A stretch of 64,000 bases of DNA from Phoronis australis (taxonomy: Eukaryota; Phoronida; Phoronidae): contig NMRA01000118.1 in the NCBI GenBank assembly GCA_002633005.1, positions 310,707 to 374,706 on the forward strand. The letters are read 5' to 3'. The translations under genes and the position numbers were made by a program. Within the stretch, counting starts at the first letter, position 1. Every line of letters starts with the position of its first letter. Below, piece by piece: positions 39,001 to 51,000 of the stretch. The notes under the pieces are model-generated. The model saw only the letters and a program-made list of their open reading frames with translations. It had not been told where the DNA came from and ran no database searches.

Positions 39001-42000
39001 TTGGTTTCCAATGAACCAAGTATTTTCCTGCTCGTTGAAGAAGAATGGATCCCATGCCCACTCGTCTTCATTAAGCCACCAGCTTCCGTACTTAAATCTA
39101 GGCACAGCCTGTTCACTGCCCTTCCAGAATTTCCCGTCCTTACACTCCCAATCATATCCATCATTTGGATTGGAGTTCTCGCAGCGCATCAGTTTTGCTT
39201 CCATGCTAGATGAAAACTCAATGACTGGCTTTAAGTGCTTGGCATAAAACTCCTTCCATGACATTCCTTTTACAGCAACAGAGCCATTGACGGGCTCAGG
39301 TTTGAAGGAGTCATCCACAAGAGGAAGATTTGTAACCTGACTTCTAATTTGCTTATAGAACACAACAAACTCTGACCATGTAACATTCTCAAATCTCCAC
39401 GTCCCGTTTTTAAAGTGTGGAGTGAGGGATTCAGTTGAATGATTAAATAGTTGCACGAACTGCGTCAAGTTGAGACACTTATCAGGACGCAGCGAACTTA
39501 TCCACTTGGGATCCAAACAGTCCAACCATGTTTCCTCTCGGGGGTAGATACCTCGTACCCACTTATCATTAATAAGCTTGTGTTCTTTGAAAAACACATT
39601 CCAAGGCATGCCGTCAACAAACCACGTGCCATTCCTGAACTGCCACGGTGACCAATGCCACATGTCCTCCAAAATCCAAAATTGTCCATGTTTATACTCA
39701 GGTTTAGCCTTAATATGGCCCTTCAAGAACATGCCATCCTTACATTCCCATTGCAGATCCTTCAAGAAGTCTTTATTAGTGCAGCTGACCTCTTCACCTT
39801 CAGGAGTCAGCGCCATCTTTAGTATATTACCAGCAAGTCGGCCATATTGGTCTAGCCATGACTCATTTCCAGATTTCATTATTACAGAGCCATTATTTTC
39901 AGAAAACTCTAGGTCTAAAGCTGGAATCTTTTCAAAACCTCCCCTCTTAGACAAGATGTCCATTACGTGTTTAAAGATGGTAGCATGTGATTCCAGACGA
40001 TTGCCCATATACATCAATTTCTTACCATCAAATCGAAGAGTTTTCGCGAAAGATGTACTGATAAACTTGTTCAAATAGTCAAAGTCAATACAGTCATCCA
40101 GAGGGAATACGTCGAGTGAAGAAGCAGCCAAGCAGTTGTACCAAGTGTCTTCAGGTAGGAAGAAGCCTGGTATCCAGTTATCTCGTACCAACTTGTGGCT
40201 CATGAAGAACTCTTCCCAAGGCATGCCATTTACATACCACTTTCCAAACTTCTTCTCCCACTTGCCCCAATGCTCCGGCCACATATCTTCATCCAACCAC
40301 CACGACCCATTGCGGAACTCTGGGTAAATGCCACTCAACGTTCCATTCACAGAGCTTTTCATGAAGCCGTCTGCCTTACATTCCCAAGAGCCTTCCTTCC
40401 ATTTCATGCAGTCAACATCAGCACCCCCTGGAGTCTTTTGAAGATTCAACAACTTATGAAACAAATCATTGACAAAGGATGGCCATGACTGGTTTCCAAC
40501 CACAATCTTTGATCGAACTGTTTTGTTTAGGGATACTGTAACATTGGAATATTGTGCTCGTGCTACAATAGAGTGATTACTGGGGACATTGCCTTTTGCC
40601 AACTTGAAGTAATAGTTGAATTCGTCAACATACATTTCCCATGGTTTGCCATCAATAAACCACCTTCCGTTGATGTTTTCAGGTTCCAGAGAGAACAAGT
40701 CTCCTGCTGTCAATGTCTTGGCAATCTCATCAAACTGGATACAGCCGCTGTCTGTGTAGTGTTTGTCCTTAAGCCAAGGATACCAGTTGGCACAATTCAA
40801 TTCAGCTGCCTTAGCCATCCCCTCCATCGACAACAGATCGTGTATGTTCTTGTCAACAAACTCAGGCCACGTAACATTCCCAATATAAACGGAGCCATCC
40901 TTCATGAGTTTGGGAAACATTGTGAAGTTCTTGCCATCCGGAGCCATCTTAACCACTGACAAACTGTTGTAGTAGTTCAACAGTCCCAAGTAATCAGTCC
41001 AGCTGATACCATACACAGACCAGGTGAATGTTTTGTTATCTAGTTTTGGTGGATCATGGCGACCAGGGGTATCCAGCCATCCACGTATCTCGTCATAGTC
41101 AAGGCAACCTTCTAGCTGGATGTCCACGTGCTTGACGCACCTTGCCAAGGTGTCCTCAGCTGAGAAGTTACCATGGATCCAGTCCTTTCCCACACGTTTG
41201 TGAGTACGGAAGAACTCGTGCCAGAGATAACCACCAATCCACCATTCCCCATGTCGTTTGTAAATGGTGCCCCATCGGTCATCCCACATCTCTTTTCCCA
41301 GCATCCAATGACCTCTGACACGTAGAAGACTCATGCCTCCCAGGGGGCACTTTTCGCAAAGTCCGATTTCTGCAAAAAGAAATGTACGAGTTGTCTAAAT
41401 GATAACATCATACAAAACCTAACATTTGACAGATCTGTCTTCAGTATGAAGTTGTTTCGTTGGTGTAAAATTAACAAAACGCAACTAATTGCTAAACAGA
41501 AGAGATGTCACGACATTAAAGCCCAGAATACACCATCTATGCCTGGCACACCCAGGTCCTGCAGCAGACCTGATTGGAACACCCCTGACTTGTTTCATTA
41601 ATATGAGGTGAATTCAGTAGGGCTAGTAGCTTGCAACATTGGCAAGAGAAAGGTGAGATGTCACCATTCTATTTCAACTGAGGCAGAGCATCTGATCCCA
41701 TTAGTCTTCAGCCACAAAGTACACGCGTTGTGGAATACATCCCATGGCAGTTTGCTATTACATGTTCCATCGCCATTCTGACCATCACACAAAGTAGAAT
41801 CTAACAAGGGTGCACTTGTGTAACAAAGGCAGGGAAGATAGACCTTCTGTGAGGTGGAACACGCATTCCGATCCTATGGTGAATATGGTTTCCTGACTTT
41901 TGTACCCAATTTCAAATATTCAACGGTGTCTTTGGAAAGGCTAATATCAAATATTACGCTTGATGTGTTGATATCACAATTAACGTAAAATAATGAGTAT

Positions 42001-45000
42001 TCTGGAAACTTTCTACTATGATTCAACCTTGTGGTCAAGACATCCAATCACAGTGGTGCTCGACAAGTGAGGACTTGTGAGATTCAAGCAAAACCTTGCG
42101 TTACACCTAAAAGCGAGCCAATAACACGTCACCTTTCACCACCATATCTGTGGAGTAGTAAATCCCTAGAGCTCCTTGGTACACTTCGTGAACAGCATGA
42201 ACTATTTCCCGTGTGATGTTGCTCACGAAAGGCCACTTCAGTAGGGGTATAGTGGCCTTGACCCACTCCATAGCACTGCAAGGGAGACAACTCATTAGTT
42301 GGCTTACATAACAACAGTGTACAGACACAACATAGCATATGAAACCATCATACATCAAAGTTAATCTCTTCCATGTAGAAAATTAAAGATTGCTACTGTG
42401 AACTAAACAAAGAATCAATCAATGAAATCCATTTTTCAGCAAATGTTCACCCAATTGTGAAATTCGGATGAGCTAAATATGACGACTAAGTTCAAAACAA
42501 GAGCAATGCAGAGCTTCCCTTAAATACACTTACTACTTTAGTAAAGATCTGGCAGTGGCTTTAGGAGATACAGCTATGGGCGCAAAACAAAACAAAACCA
42601 CTACTAGGAAGCGCCACAGCAGTCAAAGTCGTCATCGCCAACTGTCCTCTTCACACTGAGAACATAATATGCCAATTTTCAAAATCATCCTTCCTTAGTA
42701 TGGTTTGGTTGACAGACGGGTGGATGCCAAAGCACACTCAAAAACAGTAAAAATGGCCATTAGGTGGCACAAAAACCTCGAATCCATCTGAAAATGGTAG
42801 CATACCATCTGATACTTCTCTAATAGATGCTTATATTCCAAATTTTATGAAATTCCGTTGAGGACCTTTGAATATACAGTGGTAAACGTAAAAAAAATAA
42901 ATTGCCACTAGGGGGCACACTGGTGAAAAGATTTGCACGAAAGTCGTTCGTTGTCAATATCATATTAATGCACTAGCTAAATTTAGTAAAGATCCTGCAA
43001 ATGGTTTATACAGCCATGGGCATAAAAAACAAAACTGCCACTAGGGGGCGCCACAGTACTTGAAGGCATCGGAAAATCTTTGTCACCCATCCTTTTCATA
43101 GTAGGAACATACATGCCAATTTTTTAGAGCGGTTTGATTGATAGAGGGGAGAACACCAAAAAGCAGATTCGAAAACAGTAAAAATGGCCACTAGTAGGCG
43201 CAAAATCCCTTGAATCCATTCGAAAATGGGAGGATAACGTTCTCCCACTAATAGATGCCTATATCAGAAAGTTTATGAAAATACGTCGAGGACCTTTGAA
43301 GATACAGAGGAAACCACAAAAAACTAAAATTGCCACTAGGGTGCGCACCAGTAATCTGATCCCTGAAAGTCGTTGTCGTCCGTTGTCAACATCATATAAA
43401 TACAATGCTAAGTTTAATAAAGATGCTGCAAACGATTTAGGAGATACAGCCATGGGTGCAAAAAAAAACTGCCACTAGGACACGCCACAGTAGTCGAAGT
43501 TGTCGGAAAATCATCGTCAGCCATCCTTTTCATAGTAAGAACATACATGTCAATTTTCACAATCACCCTTAGAGTGGTTTGGTTAATAGAGGGGTGGGCG
43601 TCAAACAGACTCGAAAACAGTAAAAATGGCCACTATGTGAATCCATCCGAAAACGAGAGGAAAGTGTCATTTCACTAATAGATGCCTATATTCCAAATTT
43701 TGTGAAAGTACGTTGAGGACCTCCGAAGATACAGAGGTAAGCATAAAAAATAAAATTGCCACTAGGGGGCACACTGGTAGTTAGAGAGGTCCGAAATTTG
43801 TCGTCATCAGTCGTCAGGTTGATAGGAACACATCTGCCAAATCTCATCAAGATCCTGTGAGTGGTTTAGGAGATATAGCTGCGGACGCCAGACGACGGAC
43901 AGAGATGACGGCAATATGCGACCACATATAAATACGTGGGTGCATAATAAAATTGATTTTGACAAATTCATGAGTTGAAGTAACCTAAGTGTCATAAACT
44001 TAATGTTTTACAGTAAAACCTTAACAAGAACACAATAACTGTCCAGAGGTTTTACCTGGCAGCTTCCCAAGCATCACCAGCTTTGTCCACGACATCAAAG
44101 ACCAACTTAGACCAGCTGGGTGCATGATGTGACACTGATGCAGATTGATTTTGCATCTCCATCATGGCTTGTTGCGACACCATATCAATGGCGGCGGAGA
44201 AGCTATCAAAGAAGTTGGACACAACATCTGAGGTATTCAGAGTGGCGTTGCCAACTTTGGGAACCAGCTGAAACGTAGAAATGATTGTTAATTCAGTGTA
44301 CATGTCACTTGTTGTCACAATGCAATAAAAGCAAAGAAAGAGGAGGAAGGCTCAAGAAACTCAGCGAACTCCGGATTAGTAACAAAATAGTGGCCTTCGA
44401 ACAGAGAGATGAAATAATTTATCCATTCCTCCGGTTTAATATTCGTCAAGAGGCTCAAGAGTAATGGAGGAGACAGGCTTGAGAGTAATTCTACTTCCAA
44501 CACCCTGCATGAGCAGGCAATCTTTCACTATATCAGCAGCAGTGATCGAAAATGTTGGATGCTGACAGCCTGCCAGTACTCTTGATAACCACCAAACTGT
44601 AGTCCAACACGACCTCATAAGACTGGCATCGTCAGCTTTGCTTATAAGGTAATCTGACACTTGCAAGTACCTCCAGGGGTATGCAGATCTTAGCTATGTC
44701 ATACCGATTCGCTTCATGATTTCAAACAGTGACGCCTACCATATTGATGAGAGGGCGAGACAGGTTCTGGTTCTGACCCACAAGATCGTCCAGTAGTCTT
44801 GACACGTTGACCTTGCACACTTCGTTGAGTGATGACTTGATAACAAGCTCACTATCACACGGATTCTTTCCACTAATTATCATCAGCAACAGTTTGGAAG
44901 GCTGCACACAAAGTGAGAGGCAAGTTAACTACAGCCATGTTAAGTAATAAACAGTAGTCTTTAAAAGTTGGTAAATGGCGTGGAATTCACCAAACTTCAT

Positions 45001-48000
45001 GGAAATTATGTCAAAAATCCATAAACAAACTTGACATATTAATTACTTATAATTTTTTTTTGGAAACTAAGCAGCAAGATTTTTTCAAGACTTCACCAGT
45101 GTTGATGAGAAGAGGTCGTGTATACTTCTCATTTAAAAGTAACAGTGGTAGCCTAAGTGCCTAAAGATCAAGATTAGCCATATACCTGTCTTCCGTCAGA
45201 ATTAGTCATATACCTGTGTTCCATCAAAAAGTAAACTTTTGTTTAGACCATTTACTGCAGCTGCAAAATTATCTCAACTTATTCATCACTCAAATGAGAA
45301 GTTATTCATGGGTTTGCAAAGAACTGTCAGTTTGTCATTAATTGAGAATAAGCTCGACACATAAAATTACCTGCCGTGACAAACCAACTTGTACAATGCG
45401 GTTTCTAGCAATAAAAAACTGCTGGCTATTTTGAAGGCATGAAATCTCCTATAACTTGACTAAGGCCGAGAAATTTGAGATTAATGGTTTGAATCAAGTT
45501 GTTCTTTGTGACGAAAAGCAGAATTACAGTTTGATAATGAATAAATGATTAATACATATTATACTAATTTAATAACTTTAATACTGACTCACAGATACGT
45601 TCTACTAACAAAACTTTGTTCAGTATAGTATAGTGATATGAAATGGTGGGATATCAACATGTATATCAGCCTTAATTAGCGCCGCTGCTGTCGTTTTTCA
45701 AATGCATTGAGGGATGACTGTTACCTCCTTAACACCTGGTGACATCATAGATAATATGGGTATACACACCTGATAAATGTGCATTTTGTGCTGTGAAATT
45801 TAGCTTCAGTGTAATGGTGCGTGCCTCGACAATCATTTGCGCATAAGACTTGCTAAATACATTGTAATAAGTAGATCTATTTTCAGGCCGATTTTTGTTG
45901 AACTTCTTTTATTTTGTATTTTTAATGGTTGTTTAGAGGTATGTTGTAATGGAAGGCATAATGAATTAGAGATGAATCTTGATAGAATTAATGGCAGTGT
46001 ATAAAAGGGTTCCACCCTGGCGAATACTAAACACACACTGTGGAACAACTACAGTAATTTTGGATTACACGCAACAAACAAGTGACAGCCAGTTAGCCAG
46101 TGGATCACCTTCAAGTTGTTTTCAAAAGTAAAAATGGAAGACAAAACGCACCCTAAAATTTATAGAAAACTCATACCAAATCAAAATGGCCAGTTACATG
46201 CAAACATTAAACTTGCAATAACTTACCTCTTCTCCAAAAACCTCCAATAATGCGGTGATATATTTCTGTGGCGATGACGCCCATGATACAACTTTGTCTA
46301 ATTCATATCGATCAGTGAGGTTGAATGCTTTTGTAAGATCTAAAAACAGACAAAAGACCCTTAATTTTAATTGAGCTTTTAATTCACACACTTGACACGT
46401 GCTCAACACCAACACACTTAGTTAAATCACTGCATTAGTTTGTGCGCCACTTGACAATTTCTATATGATATAAAACAAGAAAACTGTAACCCACAGGATC
46501 AAAAGAAAGTCCAGTGAAAAGAATAATTTAGCCATACCTGTGATTCACATCAAAGTTTCGGCCTCTGATGCAAATACAGAAGACTAATTTTAACAACCTG
46601 TTGTGGGGGGTTCAACGGACTCAGTGAATAAACTAAATAGCAAGTGCTGTTTTGCAAAACAGACCTCAGGAATTATGTTGAGTAATTAAGATCACCATAG
46701 ACATTCGTTTGTAGCACAAACTTACCTAATTACACCAATGATAAAGAGACCCAAGGACATAAACAGCTGCAGTAAATACTAATATTTTTACAATGTTCTG
46801 TCTTTCCAAAGAACTTATCAACAATAAACTCCCTTAACATCATTGTCCGTGCATTCATGCAGGATGATATTAAATGCCAGGTTTGCATTACCTGGTAAAT
46901 GATGGGGCAAACGCGTGAGGAAAGTTAGTCCTTCAGTCATACGGTCAACCAACTTAGCTCCCTCTGGCGTCAACTTTTCTGCATATGGTCTGAGAAGCAT
47001 TGGTGATTGTTTCAGAAACTTCATTCCACTAAAAATAAAACAGTTATTATAAAAGCTTTACAACACAATGAGACACAAATTCAACCTGTATCAGATAAAA
47101 ATCCATTGATAAGCGTTTATAGAAAGCCATATTAATTTAGCAACACTTTGCACGGACTCCTATCAAATCATTTGAGCAGTTTGCTAACAGTATAAGTGGC
47201 AATGAACAACACAACCTGACATCTCAGGTCACCAGAACACGATTAACTATACATTTGATGAGGTAGATAATTATACCAATTGACTTGAGTGTCTGGTTTT
47301 CAGATTAATCACACAACATCAACAAATACAGTACATTACCCATCAAACAGCATCTGACTAATCACACAACATCAACAAATACAGTACATTACCCATCAAA
47401 CAGCATCTGACTAATCACACAACATCAACAAATACAGTACATTACCCATCAAACAGCATCTGAACTTCCTGTGCTTGAAATCTAGCGAACACTGCCCCCC
47501 AGCGAGATGGATTGGCAAAGCCAGGGATGGGCATTTGGCCGGTCGCATAGCCCATGATTTGTTGTGGTAGTACGACAGCGACTTTATTAGCCAGCATCAC
47601 AGTTGACTGCAGATCCTTGACAAACTTTTGCAAGTCGAAAACTTTGGGATTTTCTGGAGAGAACTAAAGGTAAAAGAAATAATTTGCTGTTTTGTCAAAT
47701 GAGTTCCAGAAAGTAAAGTTAGCCTTAGACTAATTTAGAGTTTGCAGTTTTACTGAGTTTTTGGCTATTCTAAAATGAAACAGTATCATGATTAGTAAAG
47801 ATGCCCCACCAAAGAGTTTGTGACTTAGCTTCAAATAACATAACACTTCTGGTCTCAACTAATTGTAACTTAATCAAATGAGAAGTGCTTTCTAGGTTTG
47901 GAAAATAAGGTTTGTTTAATCAATCAGTTTATTTCTGTAATAATCGCCATAGGCCCAAAGTACAAAAGAACAACGTGTAACCTACTTAAGAGTGCAGCAA

Positions 48001-51000
48001 GCTACCACGGAGTCAAAATGCACTTTTTGTAACCACTTGTATTCTTGTAAGTCCCATATTTCGGCTCCATGACAGAAGGTAGGGTAAACCATTACATCAA
48101 ATACCTCAAAAGACACATGTGGTTGAAACATGCTCGAGCTTCCGTGAAGATCGACTGTCATGACGACCTTGGTGGCTTAGCCAACAGGGTCTGAGTAGCC
48201 ATAGTCCACAATAATTTTGGCGTGAACACAACACCAACTAGATACTTGTAACTGGAAACCACTTCAAATTTTTTCATGTCATTGTCAGAGATCATGCTCA
48301 GAACTTAAAAAGACCCGCTAGGACCAGATAATTCAATACGTCCTCTCTCAAAAATTAGAAACTTTCTTGACAAACCTAGAAATTAAATTACTGTATCTGC
48401 TGAGTTAAGACCAATTTCATTATGCTATGTGGTCTAAATCTCAAGTCTTTTCTTATCGTAGGTGGGTATACAGTAGATTTTCAAAACATTGAAAACTGCA
48501 CTTAATAAGTATTTCACTCACGATATGATACATCTACTATACCGACTACATCGCTCATTTCTCTACAGTGAACACCTAAAATTTTACAAAATCTTAGAAA
48601 CATTATATGGAGTAACGGAGTCACCACAAATCTTGAACAGGTATGTTCGAAACGTTCTCTTTCAGCGGCCGACTCAGACAAAAGCAGTGTCAGAAAAGCT
48701 GATAACATCTAAGCTCCTTAAGTTGGTGAAGTGTTCCACAAAGGTTTATTTCCACCGTCACAACACACGCACACCATTCACCTCTCATACATCAAAGCGT
48801 GCCAAAACTCAATGAAAATGCATGTAAATTACTTGTAATAAAGATTCTCGTTTGTGGGCATTTTGTGAATATAAAAGAAAAAAAGTTAGCATTTGCAATG
48901 TAATTTGTAATAACAACAAGAAGCGGATTTTTGAAAAATATACCACTCTATTGCTTATTTTTAACAGCATAGCAAAGTCAGGATGGATAATTTTTTTCAA
49001 TAGTACTTTCGAAGAAGCGAGGTGAAAAGTGGCATATTACTTTGGATAAAGCAGCTAGCCCACTATGGCAATTGCAAAACCATGCAGCTGAACAAATTAG
49101 ACTAGGAAAAGTTAATATTATACGGATAACAAATGAACATCATAACAAAAAATTATATAAATACCATTTGAATCAGAGGAGCAACAAGATATTGCATTTG
49201 CATGAGTTCCCCCAGCGCCATCTCTGCATTGAAATCATAGCAGATAAATCGACCAAGACTGGTGTTGCGAACAACCGTCATGTTACACACAGGGACATCA
49301 CCGACAAACTCTCTTGTAGCAGATTCAATCTTTAAACAAAAAAGAGTAAAATAATGCAACATTTACATCAATCACATAACACGACACTATGTGACAATAT
49401 ATTATGCTTTTGAAGAGGTAGAAGCAAGTTTAAACAAATGATTAGAGAAGATACATATTACATGATCGTGAAACCAAGTAGACTCAGATCAACAGGACAG
49501 CCCACTAGCAATTAAGGCATTCTTGAAATAGACAATACTGAAAATTGGTGTCACATGACATCATGACCAGACAACAACTTTGATTAATCTGTAGCGGCTG
49601 CGACAACAGTCGCTACCATACAAGATCGTTTTCAACGTGTCGAACATTAGCGTACTGAGGCGACGATGAGAGCAGGGTGTTGGTGGCATGTGATTTTGAT
49701 CCCACTGCTAATTTCATATTATGCTCTTTGCTAATAATTAAAGCACTGTGGGTTGATGACTGACTGGCTCCCACGAAAATTTCGTTGCACTGTACTGGTG
49801 TTCACAGGCAATAACTGCAAGGCCCTGGACCATGAGTCAGACAACTTAAATCTGACCCCTCCGTGAGTAAGTTGCAGATGTTGTAATTTAGAATCATTTC
49901 ACATCTAACACATTCTAGGTTCAGATAATGAACCTTTCTACAGGTGCATAATTGTAGGACATACATGTTCCTCACCACATGTTGGCTGAAAATGTATATA
50001 ATACATTCCCTCGTTTCATTGGTTGGTTCGATTTGCTTGGTTGACCAGCGTCCCATAATCCATTTCAAATACTCTGAAAATTCCTAACCGCACAAAGATC
50101 AATCGGCATGAGTGCGGGAAACAGAGAGTGTCACGGGGACAAAATCACCTGACTTCCAAGAACAAGAGCAGAACATACACTCTGAAAAAATTTGTGCTTT
50201 CTTACCGTCGAGGGGTTCATAACCATGTTAGCTATCTCTTCAAACCAGTCAGGTACATTATCTAAAGTTTTCATGACCCTCTTCAACTCCACTGTATGAT
50301 TGAACATGGACAGAGAAGCAATAGCTGAAATGAACAGAGATTATTCGCATGATTTGTTGCTGAGTAATAATTACTACGATTGTTCAATTAGGTTTTGTAG
50401 CTCATGGCAATATTGATTAAGATGGCTTAATATTGGTTCTGGTTTGGAGCAATTTAGATTAATAGTGCTATACTTTGTCTTATATTTTTAGAGCTTGGTC
50501 TATGGTGCTATAATAAATTAATAACTTATAAACATAAAATAATCTTGAACAGCATTTTTATATTGCATCTCGTCCATAAACAAGAACTGAATAGTCAAAC
50601 CAGAAATCCAAGAAAATTCAAAATAAGGCATCAATAGAAAAATGTGGCTCAAAAATAAAAATATCAAACAATCAAAAAAGTCATGCATCTACAGCTCCTA
50701 AATTGGTTTTGATTGATGGCGTTTTGAGCGATGGCATTTTGAGCGATGGCATTTTGTGTAATGTCATTTTGAGCGATGGCATTTTGAGTAATGTTGTTTT
50801 GAGTGATGGCATTTTAAGTGATGGCACTTTGAGCGATGGTGTTTTGAGCGAACGGTGTTTAGAGCAATAGTGTTTTGAGCAATGGTGTTTTGAGTGATGT
50901 TTTGACCATATGTCAATGTGTGGTGGACGGCAATGACTTACTTGGAGCCATGTCCAACATCTGATTCATGAAGATGATGCCATGGTGAAGTCTTGCTGTT

